Assembly (NCBI RefSeq): GCF_019578655.1
Contig: NC_063257.1
Location: forward strand, 10,416,001 to 10,480,000
Reading direction: 5' to 3'
From: Ricinus communis
Lineage: Eukaryota > Streptophyta > Magnoliopsida > Malpighiales > Euphorbiaceae
Length of the DNA: 64,000 nt
Shown: positions 1 to 11,294 of the stretch, one piece after another
Layout: every line of letters starts with the position of its first letter
Numbering within the stretch: position 1 is the stretch's first letter
Position numbers and translations under genes: made by a program
The notes under the pieces: generated by a model
What the model was told of the DNA's origin: nothing
Seen by the model: only the letters and a program-made list of their open reading frames with translations
Databases searched by the model: none

Positions 1-250
1 CCATCAGTTGAAAGAGGAAACTTATGCAACATCGAGATTTACATCTAAAAGAGTCCAACAAGCATACACAAATGGACATATGACCAGAATATGTAAAATT
101 GTCTCCATTCCATGAATGCAAACAAGACGACGAGGAAAAACCTGCACATGTCAAGAGGAAACTTGACAGCAGTTGGCAAACAACCCGGAGAGACTCCCCA
201 AACCATATCTTTAACCTTGGGAGGAACCTTACAACACCATATCTTTCTCG
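1..250 (-). mobile_element. Decayed LINE (L1-type) ORF2 C-terminal fragment, cut by the window edge
   Basis: Read on the minus strand, about 240-170 encodes a stretch like KVPPKVKDMVWG..CLPT. This matches the zf-RVT region at the C-terminus of plant L1-type reverse transcriptases (usual form: W-K-x-PPKVK-x-F-x-W-R....CLPT). About 130-60, in a different frame, continues as HGMETILHILVICPF..ACW, the part that normally follows the zinc-binding cysteines. The frame change between the two, the replaced cysteines and an in-frame stop show a dead copy. The rest of the element would lie left of position 1 or is lost. No poly-A tail or target duplication can be seen here. The match rests on recalled family motifs only. 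Confidence 0.6.
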
Positions 251-1569
251 TTATATCCTCATTTCCATCATCATAATTTATAACAATTACGAACAGAAAA
301 AAGAAAACCCTCCGCCATTGAACTTCCAAAAGAACATATCTTCTGTAACCTTTGTACGAATACATTTTTAAAATCGATAGAACAGGATTTATTTTTTCCA
401 ATTAAAGTCTGTCAAAAGAATTGTTAAAAAGTAGATTGAAACCCAATCAACAAAATTACGACTCAAGATCTCCAAATAGAACCACCAAAAACAACCTGCA
501 ACGAAAAAAATAATAAAATAGAGTTCTATTTTTTTTCCAAACAATCTGACAAAGCAAAATAGGCCATAAAACTCCCAAAATAAAGCAACTAGTAACAGCA
601 AGCAAGGAGCTAAAGAATAATAAAAGAAATTAAATTTATTGGAATATAAATCTAATTAAATGAAAATATTCATGCTTCCATAATAGATAAAGTCCATTTA
701 CTTTTTGGACGAATTTGAAAATATAATTTCTTTGAGGTCGCCTAACAAGTTCGATTTGGTCCGAAAATTATAAAATAAAGTATTTTAATTTTTATATGAG
801 AGGCCGAGCTCGGTCAAAATTTAGACCTGTATAATTCGATCGGGTTGAACTCAGATTTAAACTTGAAAATTTCAACTTCAATCAAACCTAGTTTGAACCG
901 ACCAGCCCGAGATTTGATCGGATCTATGGAAGATACCATTCTTGATACTTTTTATTTAATTATATATTATTTAATGTTTTGGCTCCAAAATAAGCACATT
1001 CAAAGTTTTACACAAATATTAAATCATACAGATTAACATATTATAGTTTTTTGATTCTGGAATCTAATATTAAATTATGAAAGAAGATTTTAATTTAAAC
1101 TAGACATACTAAAATATAATTCAGATAAATGAAAAAAATATCATCTCGTAAATGAATACCAAAAAGTTTGAGAACATATATCATTAACGAATTTTAATCT
1201 CTGAGAGCTTGAATATTACCATATATTTAAACAAAAATAAAAAATAAAAAAACAATTCTTTAAATGTGCTTTGATAAGATGATAAAGTTTTAAAAAACTA
1301 TAGATTTCTTTTTTGAAAGGATAAAATATGTTATTCACCATTGCCATCTCTAAACTCGTGACTTGAGAGATACTTGGCCGTGAGCCTCCCAACTAAACGT
1401 TTGTGATTCAAACTCATATTTAATAAAAAAAAAAAAAAAAGTCTTATTCATACTCATGAAAATGCTTTGTTATTATGATTATTTATTTTTTCACATAAAA
1501 CAATAATTTTTCAAAATTTACTATTTGTGTGTAAATTATAATATTATGTATTTATTAATATCACATATA

Positions 1570-1604
<35 letters not shown>

Positions 1605-2226
1605 AAAATGTAATATACAATTAAAATAAGATAATAGAGTATATTTTATTATGTATTATTTTAATTATTATAATTTAAATTATTTTATGTTTAATTATTT
1701 TTAATATATTAATGTCTTGTTTTATCTTAATTCCATATGAATATATTAATTCCTTATTAACAATAAAATAAGAAATATACCCTCACTAAATAAGAAATTC
1801 ATACCATTAAATAAATAAATTGACAGAGAAAAGTCTAATAATTGACCCGCCGTTCTGGTGTAAAGTTTATATTCTTTTACTTAGAAACTAGTTCTTTTTA
1901 GCAGTTTTAGTTAGAAATAGCTTGGCGCTGCTTTTTGGACGAAAATCATTTTATATAAATAATTCTTATAAAAAAAATGAAAAAAAAATTAAATAATTAA
2001 ATAATTAAAAACAAAATTATACAAATTTTTCTACAAGAACTAAATTAAATTTATAATTTAAAGAAATAAATTAATTATATTAAAATAATTCTTATGATCA
2101 CATGATATGGAAGAACATTCAAATTAATCAAGTGTTTGAGAATAAAATCATAAATTCTTTATTGTCAATTGATTTTTTTTGGAATAATTAATATATCTTT
2201 TTAACACTCACATTATCATTATTTTA
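251..2226. other. AT-rich intergenic DNA with a TTA microsatellite
   Basis: No gene is seen. The stretch has a (TTA)n microsatellite at about 1569-1602 and an A-run at about 1424-1440. The sequence just before the A-run (about 1340-1424) has a moderate GC content and a B-box-like TGATTCAAACTC, so it could be a decayed SINE or LINE tail, but no duplication flanks it. Around 780-930 there is a GC-richer patch with repeated CGATC/GGTC-type words, typical of sub-terminal regions of decayed transposons. All open frames here are short and AT-biased. Confidence 0.5.
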
Positions 2227-2690
2227 TAATTGCTTTCCTATTTGTTCACTTTATTTAGCTATTCAACTTAATAATTTGTTATCTATTTAACAAATTAAAT
2301 TAATTTTATATTTATTTTAATAAATAAAAATAAAATAATTTTTTTATTAATGAAAAGGTAAATCCCTTTTACATATGCAAATGTTATAATTTAAGATTTA
2401 TTGTTTTAATTTCAATTTTGAAAATATTTATTACGTATATAATAATTTTTTTTATTTTTAACAATTTTGTACTTTTACAATTATTTATATAAAAAATAAA
2501 ATCTATATGAAATTGTTAAAAATAAAAAATATTGTTACTCATATAATAAAATATCTTTAAAATTAATCGTTAGTAAATAAATTAATTTTATTTTTATTTA
2601 TTAAATAAATTAAAATGAATTTAACTTATTAAATAGATAATAAGTTATTAAGTTGAAAAACTAAATAAAACGAACATAAAAGAGTAATTT
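2227..2690. mobile_element. Fold-back (long inverted-repeat) MITE
   Basis: The left arm, from about 2227 onward (landmarks CAACTTAATAATTTGTTATC near 2265 and ATTTTTAACAATTTTGTAC near 2455), is matched in reverse complement by the right arm back from about 2690. The right-arm landmarks read on the minus strand are CAACTTAATAACTTATTATC and ATTTTTAACAATTTCATA. The arms are roughly 220-230 bp each and similar almost to the centre, so the whole ~464 bp can fold on itself. There is no coding capacity. The outermost base and the target duplication are not certain. Confidence 0.7.
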
Positions 2691-4545
2691 TCTAAAAGAG
2701 AATTTAAGAAAGAGTATTGCCAGTTCTTTTTTATTTTTGATTATTTTTTTATATAAATTCTTAAACTTACCATAATTTTTTTTTTAAATAACTTAAACAA
2801 TTTTTTTGTGATAGAAATAAAGCACTTAGAAAGTCCCTAAGGTTCAATTAAATTATAATGGTATATCATCTATTTATACTTCAACTTGGGGTATTGATTT
2901 GGTATTACATGACACAATTGTCATAAATATTTTTATCTATAATAATAAGTAAAACAGGTAATCTATAATTAATAGGTAAAACATGTAATAAGACAAGATA
3001 ATTTTTTTAAAAAAATCTTAACCATTTATAAGATAAATTCTATTTCCATTTAATATCATTTAAAATTATTAAGACTTTAGATTTGATTAACAACAAACTT
3101 CTTTCTTTTTATTTTTTCTGTTTTAAAAAGTTTCTGTTCAATTTATAAATATTACAATTTCTGATCTATTAGTATAAAACTTCAATCTAATAGCAGGTTT
3201 ATTTTTTATTTTATTATACATCTCCAAGCAATAACAAAAATAAAATAAAATCTTAATTTGATATCTCATTTGAATAAAAAGGTGATTTTTATTATTCTCT
3301 GAAGAGAAAAATATTTAATTCAGATGTTATTATTATATTGAAATTAAGTCTACAGAAAACACAATTGATTGGTCAAAATGTTTAATTTTTCACTCCACAA
3401 GCCTATGCATAGGCAGTATTTTGATAGTGCTCTTCCTCACCCAACACCATGGGTACAATTTGATATATATTGTATAAACTGTATGAAATTAAATATTTGA
3501 TCTGAGTTATAATACTAACATAATTATTCTTTTTGATTTTATCAATGCATTTCGAAAAGATGCCTAAAATTGGATTTTATTTTTTTATAATGATGCCCAA
3601 AAGTTAGATTAGTAAAAAAAATGGTTAAGAAATTAATAATATTTTTCTTAATAACTTATTTGATATAATTATAATTATAATAGAATTTTGTTATTGAAAT
3701 TCATAAAAATAAATAAAAGTCACTAATAAAAAATCATACTAAAAAAATGAAATAAAATAGTATAAATGTATAATTTATAAAAAAATAATATGATTTCAAA
3801 AAAAATTTGGAGTTTAAAAAGGAAGTATTGAATTGAAATAGTAATATTTAATTCATTAAATGTAAAAAATATAAAATCCATGATCCAATTAGTTAGTATA
3901 AAGAGTTGATATTTGGAAGGTCAAAAGGCTTCTTCTTTGACAAAATTCAATTAAAATATTTATAAGGAATGATGAAATAATGTATATCTATAATATGGTG
4001 TCAAATAATGTCACTACTTTCAATTTTATAGTTAAAAAGCTTATATTTATTTATCATATTTTCTAAAATATTATTATAATCAGTTATTCAAGTTACTCAT
4101 TATTTCTTTTAAGAAAAAGTTATTTATAATACTTATTTATAATAAGAGTCACCCATTCTAATTATAGTATTCACCATATTTTGATTCATAAATCAAAGCA
4201 CCCTTCCTTTACGAACATTATAATTAGTATGATTTAGAACTCACTGGGATTGCTGTAAATACATTTATGTTTATATAATATTAGTTGAAAGGATATTAAA
4301 AGAAAATCTTAGATTTACGCTGTTGATGATAAAATCTCAGATTACTGATATGGTTGTAAAAATTGAGCAGAGTACAGTCGCACAGTACTTTTCCAAACTC
4401 TTCATTCCAGTAAATGGAACAGTAATACTGAAAATTGGAATCCAGAAAAGATCCTAAAATGAAAAACCCTCAAAATTCTTGGTAAATAAGTGTCATTTAC
4501 AACAATAATTAGCAAAAAGAACCAAAAAACAAAAAAAGAAGAAGA
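2691..4545. other. AT-rich intergenic DNA, no gene seen
   Basis: There is no open frame of coding character, no RNA gene and no clear repeat structure. The 3' untranslated part of the minus-strand gene that ends at 4546 probably occupies the last few hundred bases. Confidence 0.5.
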
Positions 4546-4950
4546 TTAAGCCAAAAGAGGAGTTCTAAAATCAGTATTTTGAGTGATATCTTGATTTTCT
4601 TGTTGTTGATCATCAAATTCATCACCGCATTCATAAACAGATCCAACGAGTCTCAGTTGATCTTCCAGATACCTCTGTAACAGCCCCACTTCCTTTTCCT
4701 CTTCAGCTCTTCGACTGCAACCGCAATCGCGGAAACCTTCTTCGCATCGCCTCAGCCCATCTACATCGTCATCCTCATCGTCATCGCCGTCTTTTCTCCG
4801 CCGAGCGCGGCGGCAGATACGGATACAGAGCTCGGCGGCGCAGAGGAGAGGGAAAGAAGCGCACAGGAAGGGGAGAAGAATAGGCGAACAGAGGAGGAGG
4901 AAAACACAGCGGCTCCGTCTCATGCGCAGCCACGAGGGGGCGGCTAGCAT
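4546..4950 (-). CDS. Small plant-specific single-pass membrane protein (unknown function), 134 aa
   Basis: The product is a basic head (RMRRSRC), then a leucine/cysteine-rich hydrophobic segment at about residues 12-43 of this start, then a basic cluster (RICRRARRRK), an acidic run (DGDDDEDDDVDG) and a C-terminal part LLQRYLEDQLRLVGSVYECGDE. It ends in RTPLLA. I recall small plant proteins with this same tail, but no function is established. By the arrangement, the protein is probably membrane-anchored. The gene is intronless and much richer in GC than its surroundings, which supports real coding. The frame stays open to an ATG at 5097, but a strong TATA box (5085-5094) lies directly behind that ATG, which would place transcription start inside the long form. 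I therefore chose the ATG at 4950; a further in-frame ATG lies at 4923. If the long form is right, the protein has 183 residues with a Pro/Ser/His-rich extension. Confidence 0.72.
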   Translation of the reverse strand: MLAAPSWLRMRRSRCVFLLLCSPILLPFLCASFPLLCAAELCIRICRRARRRKDGDDDEDDDVDGLRRCEEGFRDCGCSRRAEEEKEVGLLQRYLEDQLRLVGSVYECGDEFDDQQQENQDITQNTDFRTPLLA

Positions 4951-5084
4951 GATCCGGCGGAGTGGCGAGAATACCGAGGTGGTGAGACTGCGGTGGTGGT
5001 GGTCGGGATCATGGCTGGTGAGAAGCGATGGCGAGGGTTTGGGGTTTGAAAGGAGAGGGGTAGGATCATGTGAATGGGGACTCT

Positions 5085-5094
5085 TATTTTTATA
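5085..5094 (-). promoter_or_regulatory. TATA box of the small membrane protein gene
   Basis: Read on the minus strand this is TATAAAAATA, flanked by AT-poor sequence downstream. It lies about 135 bp before the ATG at 4950, which is usual for a plant promoter with a short leader. It overlaps codons 2-5 of the longer open frame, which argues against that frame's first ATG. A short upstream frame beginning at about 5012 would fall in the leader. Confidence 0.55.
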
Positions 5095-5100
5095 CATATG

Positions 5101-6096
5101 AAATGAAGATTTGATGAAGAAACATGTGAAAATGCGAATGCGATTGTGATTTTTGACGATTTTTTTGCTTGTGTTTTTAACTGTTTTTTAAAAAAATTTA
5201 ATTATTATTAATAATAATTATTATTCATAAAGTGTATCTCTTAGCTTAAGATTCCCTTTACTGTTCCTATTCTTCTACTATTTTTTTTACCAGTCTTTGT
5301 TTAATCTCTTGATTATGTTCTCTAATTAAACTTAATTATTTTAATTAAACAGAGAATATATGTACAAAACCAATGTATGTACGTCTTTAAAAAATATCCA
5401 TAAAATAACAGTGTTAATATTTCAAAAGAAAGACAATTTAGTATTATTAAATTTTTGATATTCCAATAATTCCGTATGTTTTTCTTTTTAATGGATATGT
5501 AATAAATACAGTTATTGCCACACTGCAAGTCCAGACACTTTATTTATACTCCTGTCCATTTTTAATATTTAACTTACTTCTCAATTTTATTAAAAATTAT
5601 AAGATATAAATAAAATAATTTTATCTTAGCGAATAATTTTTAATTTAATATTTTCTTGTAAGATATAACTTTTTAAGAAAATGTGATAATTATTCTATAA
5701 TTCAACCAAAGAAATAATAATAAATATCAAAGATAAAGAAAAAAGAAAAACAAAATTAAGAATTAAATGTTGCAAGTAAAAAGGGGCTCAATCGAAAAAA
5801 TCAATTGAATGGTATAACGGATTGCGGGTGTGGCAATAACCAACAACTTTCCTAATAATTTTAATAGAGAAATAAAATTTAATTTAAATTTAGGATTTTT
5901 TTTTTATAAAAAAGAAAACAAAAAGGAACAAAGATTTAGTAACAAAGATCAGCAATTATTTTGTAGTAAAGGTTGGAAAATAGTAACAAATATTCAATAG
6001 CTCAAAACAGGCGGATAACAAAGTTAGGTAGAGCAGCAATTCAAATTCAAACGAGCAAATAATAATAATATATAAGAATTATATATTATTCTTACT
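5101..6096. other. AT-rich intergenic DNA between the membrane-protein gene and the receptor cluster
   Basis: No gene is seen. It contains the upstream region of the minus-strand gene ending at 4546, then AT-rich filler with short A and T runs. The left limit of the receptor duplication falls near its right end. Confidence 0.5.
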
Positions 6097-6301
6097 GTTG
6101 ACGTCTACTAATTAGATATAAGTATTAGAAAAATAAATAAAATTTAAAAATTATATAGTGTAAAGATGGATGATACTAATAACATTCAGATAAATTCTAA
6201 AATGTCATAATTAAAATAATTTTTTTAACATTCTTATTTATTGATTGAATACATGATCATCACCGAAACTACCAAAGAAAGACTCCATGTCTGGAGGATC
6301 A

Positions 6302-9133
6302 CTATTTCCAGATATGCCGAGGACGCTGCATAATGCTTGAACCAGACTGAGCAGAGCTTTTGTCTTTGAAACTCTCCATAGAAATGATATCCCAATTACC
6401 ATCATACCAGTAGGTGAAGTAAACCTCCGGGACGCGCTCAACCTTCCAGTAGTCTCCATTTTCTCCTCCACTGGGATGCAATGCCATGATTAATTCTAAA
6501 GGCATGTTGTAGAACTCCAGAACTTTAAGCTCATTCAGGTATTCAATGCCTAATGGCACCCTCTGCAGTGACCTGCAGCTCTGAACAATCAGCTTTTCAA
6601 GATTAGGCATTGCTCCCTGCTCAATAGTTATTGTATTGAGTCTATGTAACTTGTTTAGCCCCAAAACCTTAAGCCTTTGAAACCCCCTGGCTTGAAAACA
6701 CAAAATCTCTCCATCATAAACCTGCACAAATTCAAGATGGACCAGATTGGGTAAATGCTGAAGCAATAGCAACGGATCATCACTTAACCCACTCCATTTC
6801 AGAACAACCTTCACCAAACTATCAAGTGAAGATATCCATTCTGGTAAATTCTCCAAACGTCCTGTCAAGTACAACCGTTGAAGAAATCTAGGAGGAGAAG
6901 ATAAGTAATTTATGTCAATGACCTCACTCTCTTCTACAGAAATAGACAATGCACGAAGGTTTCTCAGCCTTTCAATGGAAGCGCACAGCGTCCTCCCATC
7001 TTCTGTCCTTATCTTTACAATGCCTAACCTCCTCAGCTGATTTAGTTTTCCCAGTTCTGCCAAAAGAGTATTGCCTTGATTTGCTTCCAGGAAGCAAAGC
7101 TTTTGTAAAGACTGCAAACTTCCTATTTGAGCTGGTGCCTTGCAGCCATATTTGGTGTGAATCTGATCATCAGACTCAATTTCATAGCGATATACTAGTA
7201 GGTGGCAAAGCTTTTGGAGCTTCAGAATCTCGGCAGGCAATTCAGTGACATGGGTCTGCTTCAAATCCAAGGTTTCTAGGTTCTGAAGCTTACCTATAGA
7301 GCTTGGAATCGAAGTCACCTTGGTATTCCTTAAACTCAGATATTTTAGAAGGTAGAGACTGACAACTTCATTTGGAAATTTCTTTAAAGGTGTGCCTCCT
7401 AGATCTAAAACATTGAGCAATCTTAAACGATGAGAAGATAAAATCAATACGAAGGATTTAGGTAAAGAATCAAACCACCAAAACATGAGCAGTGAACGTG
7501 GTCGAGAGGCAATAAGTATTTCTTGTATGCTTGGCATGACATTATGTATTGATAAGCGGCGGATCTTTTCAGGCCACATCATGCTAGTGTTCTGTTCATT
7601 AGCTATGGCTGCAAAATCTTGGTCTCTTGACTTCCAAATTATCATTTCTAGGAGAATGTCATGGACTCGGCATGTTTTGACTCGTCCATCACTAGTTGTC
7701 TCTACCACTTGGACCAAACTTCTTTTTACAAGCTCATTCAGGTAGCCTTCTGCAACTTCCTCTAATGTCATTCCTTCCTTTTCTTTAACAAACCCTTCTG
7801 CTATCCATAATCGAACAAGTTTCGCACGCTCAATTAAGTCACCCACAGGAAAGATGCTAAAATACATCAAACAGTATTTCAGATAGTAAGGCAAATCATT
7901 GTAACTTAGGGAGAGTATACTTTTCAATCTGTCATGATCTTCTAGAGCAGCGCCAAGACCTTGATGCACCAATTCCCATTCATCTATTCTACTTCTATCC
8001 TTCATTGCAAGAACTCCACCAATTGCTACAATTGCAAGTGGCAATCCCTGACATCTGACCAGGATTTTTTGCAAAATTCCGTTCAATAGTGGAGGGCAGG
8101 GGTTGTTTTGAAATATTTTCCTGCAAAACAAAGTCCAAGACTCTTCTTGAGATAATGGACTCAGGTTGTAGGCTTTATCAGCAGATGAGGCAAAGGCAAC
8201 ATCATGATTTCGTGTTGTAAGCAAGATTCGGCTGCCACAACTATTGTTTGGCAATACAAGCTCAAAATCATACCATGCTCTAGTATCCGAGACATTATCC
8301 AGGACTATAAGGTATCTCCGTTCCTGAAGAAATTCTTCAATTACTGTTCTGAGCTTAGCATTGTCCATGTTATCCACTCCTTGAGGGTCTGATAATGGAA
8401 GAACATGGGAGAGTTGTAGAATTATATCTTTCAACAAGTCTTCTATTGTGAAAGATTGAGAAAGAGTGATCCAAGCACGGAACTCAAACCGTTTCTTCAC
8501 TTCTTTATCATAATACACTTTTGTCACCAAGGTAGTCTTACCCAAACCACCCATTCCAACAACTGAAACCACTTCACGCTCAGATTTGTCTTCGACAAGC
8601 CACTCAATAAGCTTCATCTTGGGACGTTCAATACCCACTGGATTAGCTTCTTCAAGTTGAAGGGCATCCCTTCTTCTGGATGGCTGTCTTTCAGCACTGG
8701 TACTCGAGCCCTGTTGCATGATATTATTTTTTATCAAATATCTTCGATGTGTTTCTGAGATATTTATCACTCTGATTTTGATGCGTTGCATTTTTAAAGC
8801 AATTTGATGTCGAGCTTTTAAACCCTTAATCAAATGAGACATCTTCTGAAGAGAAGCACGGAACCCATATCCATGATCAGAAGGAAGGTGCAACTTGAAA
8901 TCATCAAGAGCATCTTCGAGGTCATAGACAACATATCTCACTTTCTTTGCGAACACTTTGAGTTGAAGGTCACTATCCTCCATTGCCTCTGCAACTCTTA
9001 AAAAGGCCTTCATGAACTCAAGTTCATCATTGATGTACTCAACTTCTTCTCGAACTTCTGACAATAGGCTCCCCTCTTTTTGGAGAAATTCTGTTAGCTT
9101 AGTAAGAAGAAATACTACTGAACCTTCAGCCAT
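6302..9133 (-). CDS. RPM1-like CC-NBS-LRR (CNL) disease resistance protein, 943 aa (copy 1)
   Basis: This is an intracellular immune receptor of the plant CNL class, encoded in one exon as is usual for RPM1-like genes. Residues 1-180 form the Rx-type coiled coil, with the EDVID-like stretch DLEDALDDF at 71-79. The NB-ARC follows: P-loop GMGGLGKTT at 193-201, kinase-2 LIVLDNVSD at 275-283, RNBS-B SCGSRILLTTRN at 298-309, GLPLAI at 363-368, RNBS-D CLMYFSIFP at 421-429, and the MHD position reading VHD at 490-492. LRRs fill about 545-915 (for example LRLLNVLDLGGTPLKKFP). In kinase-2 the usual second Asp is Asn (LDN instead of LDD), and Trp is replaced. There are no stops or frameshifts, and the length is normal for the family. 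The sister gene lies 6.8 kb upstream on the same strand. The start fits the conserved MAEGSV beginning shared by both copies. The ligand or effector is unknown. Confidence 0.95.
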   Translation of the reverse strand: MAEGSVVFLLTKLTEFLQKEGSLLSEVREEVEYINDELEFMKAFLRVAEAMEDSDLQLKVFAKKVRYVVYDLEDALDDFKLHLPSDHGYGFRASLQKMSHLIKGLKARHQIALKMQRIKIRVINISETHRRYLIKNNIMQQGSSTSAERQPSRRRDALQLEEANPVGIERPKMKLIEWLVEDKSEREVVSVVGMGGLGKTTLVTKVYYDKEVKKRFEFRAWITLSQSFTIEDLLKDIILQLSHVLPLSDPQGVDNMDNAKLRTVIEEFLQERRYLIVLDNVSDTRAWYDFELVLPNNSCGSRILLTTRNHDVAFASSADKAYNLSPLSQEESWTLFCRKIFQNNPCPPLLNGILQKILVRCQGLPLAIVAIGGVLAMKDRSRIDEWELVHQGLGAALEDHDRLKSILSLSYNDLPYYLKYCLMYFSIFPVGDLIERAKLVRLWIAEGFVKEKEGMTLEEVAEGYLNELVKRSLVQVVETTSDGRVKTCRVHDILLEMIIWKSRDQDFAAIANEQNTSMMWPEKIRRLSIHNVMPSIQEILIASRPRSLLMFWWFDSLPKSFVLILSSHRLRLLNVLDLGGTPLKKFPNEVVSLYLLKYLSLRNTKVTSIPSSIGKLQNLETLDLKQTHVTELPAEILKLQKLCHLLVYRYEIESDDQIHTKYGCKAPAQIGSLQSLQKLCFLEANQGNTLLAELGKLNQLRRLGIVKIRTEDGRTLCASIERLRNLRALSISVEESEVIDINYLSSPPRFLQRLYLTGRLENLPEWISSLDSLVKVVLKWSGLSDDPLLLLQHLPNLVHLEFVQVYDGEILCFQARGFQRLKVLGLNKLHRLNTITIEQGAMPNLEKLIVQSCRSLQRVPLGIEYLNELKVLEFYNMPLELIMALHPSGGENGDYWKVERVPEVYFTYWYDGNWDIISMESFKDKSSAQSGSSIMQRPRHIWK

Positions 9134-9197
9134 TGCTTCTGTTAGGTCAGAGATGGTTTAGAGAGTTTTTTTTGTAGTGGCTGGGTGGAGGAGTGGA

Positions 9198-9205
9198 ATA
9201 TATAA
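9198..9205 (-). promoter_or_regulatory. Probable TATA box of receptor copy 1
   Basis: TTATATATT on the minus strand lies about 65 bp before the ATG. The same element, in the same surrounding words (GGGTGGAGGA.TGGAATATATA on the plus strand), stands before copy 2, so it is conserved between the duplicates. Confidence 0.45.
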
Positions 9206-11294
9206 TTAGTGTGCTCTATGAATGAGTGTTATGACAGATGAACCTTGTAGGAATATTAACGAACATAAAAGGTTTTTTTTTTGTATAAAGTTTAGTATCA
9301 GAGAAGAGCAAGCAATTTTGTTTTTAGGTTTTGGACCAAATGTAAAGGGTTTAATGTTATTCCTGAAGAGCTAAAGAACTCAAGATAATGTCAGGAGAGT
9401 AGTTGGTTGTGTGTTACTGCAAGTACTGACATTTTACCTGCTTTTATAGTTTGTTCCAGCACTGAGTCAATTAGCCATGTTAATAAGACACATAGAACTT
9501 ACCTAGTACTTGCTAAAGAATTCCTCCTCTGTAGTTTATAGTATTTTACCTTGGCAGCCAATAAGTGATTTGGCTAAAAGTGTACGCTTCTACAACAAGT
9601 ATTATAAATTTAAAATTCCATAAAACTTCTTCAAACCAGTTATAAAATAGTCTTAATAGCAAGAACTTTTATCTGGTTTTCTAAATCTTTTCATATTTTA
9701 TTATGATCATAACACAAATACTAACAGAAATTAGAAGGCCTTAGCTTCTAATGAAATCTTCGTTTTTCCAACTAAATTCAACCTTGAACACAGAACTGTT
9801 AAACCTATGAACTTCAGTGTAGCCAACTCTCTTGAGCCATCGAAGGATAGTGCAAATGGCTGATAATTTTCTCTTGCCATGAATGAAACACTATAACATC
9901 ATAGAACACAAGATGTCATCAACTATTTCTTGCATTTTAAAATTCAGATGTTTGAAACATTCTAAAGCCATCATTTTCATGTGTGAATCAGCATCTAATA
10001 GATTCATTTCCTATTTTATTCCTCAGAACAAGGCTCGCTTCCTTCACTCTGAAGAAAGAAGAACTACCCCAATAACTATTATTGAAATATTCCTATTTCC
10101 TAGCAACTTGCTAAAACAAAAAGGTTTTTCCGTTGTTTTAATAAATTGACTGACGTACTTACCACTCTCTTCCATGGAATTCAATGACTCGAACAGATAA
10201 TGAAAGACACAATAACAACTGCAATTTACTTCTTAAACTAGAGGAAATCCAATTTTTGCTGCATATAACAGTTTAAGTTAGTTTCTACAGTGTTTAACAA
10301 CACTTTCAAGGAAGATCAATTGTTCTGTACTTTCAGAATATGTTCCCTTTCTCACAAAATACTAAGACATGTAATCTGAATATGTAGATGTCATTATTTG
10401 TATCACAAGATACACAATCATAGAGCATTAAACAATTCAATAATTAGTAATCTGATTCATCTCCTCAAGCTACTAAAGTAGCTTTAACATGATCAATCAA
10501 ATAACAAACGAAAGTTTTGTCATCTATGATTCAGTCAACAACTAAATTCCAGGCAAGTTACCTTTCCTCCCTCACTTACATCATTCATTGTATGTAATAC
10601 ATTAGTTGGAAAAAGAAAAAAAAAAAAGACAAAAACAAAAACAAAACGAAAGGGTACTCATGATAAACAAACATCATTGAGAGAAATTCAGGACTAACCA
10701 ATAGGAAGAGCCAATGTGCCTTGTCGTACAGCTTTTTGACTGCTGTAAACTGCATATTAGGAAAAGAGAAAAAGAAAAAAAAATAATAAGAAACTTTTAA
10801 AAAAATTAGAAAAAGAAATCATTGTCGTAAAGCTAGTTTGGTTCATAAGAAATTTATCAGAAGACTTAAAAAATTGTCAACTGAGAAATTGTTGGTGATA
10901 GAAAACATAACCAATGAGATTGATAATGCGAAGAAAAAGAAAATCGCAGATGTGGATTACTGTAGAAGACTTGTTCAATTAACGGGCCAGGCGGGTTCAA
11001 TCGGGTATGGATAATTTCTTTGTCAGTCATCTCAAAAGTTGTTAAAAGTACGTCATACCAATAGAATTTCACGATTTTAACAATTTTTTTATCGCTTGTT
11101 GCCACCACACGTTTGATGAAATGCTTAATAGAGAAGGTACCATTTCCTCGGCCTGTGATTTGATCTCTATCAGTACCCACCAAGTGTGTAATTGGTTACC
11201 GGATAAGAAAGAGAAATGGGCTTGAAAAACTTTGAATCGCTTGTCAAGTTGGTTAAATTTGGTGAGAGGCATGCATTTTGATCGAATTGAATTT
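9206..11294. other. Upstream region of receptor copy 1, no gene seen
   Basis: This is non-coding DNA that belongs to duplication unit A and is alignable with about 16000-19000. Open frames such as the one at 9883-10149 are not kept in the paralogous copy and are not considered genes. It probably holds the promoter and an untranslated leader of copy 1. Confidence 0.5.

Larger units (their letters stand above)
6097..11150. repeat. Tandem segmental duplication, unit A
   Basis: This block is paralogous to about 12890-19005. Similarity covers the receptor coding region, about 200 bp on its 3' side (shared word GATGATACTAATAAC at about 6170 and 12963) and about 2 kb on its 5' side. The 5' landmarks are AATTCAATGACTC (10181/16786), the CAGGCGGGTT word (about 10988/17634) and AAATGCTTAATAGAGAA (about 11119/18963). 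The coding regions are offset by 6791 bp. Upstream similarity is lower than in the coding region and is interrupted by insertions. Confidence 0.75.
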
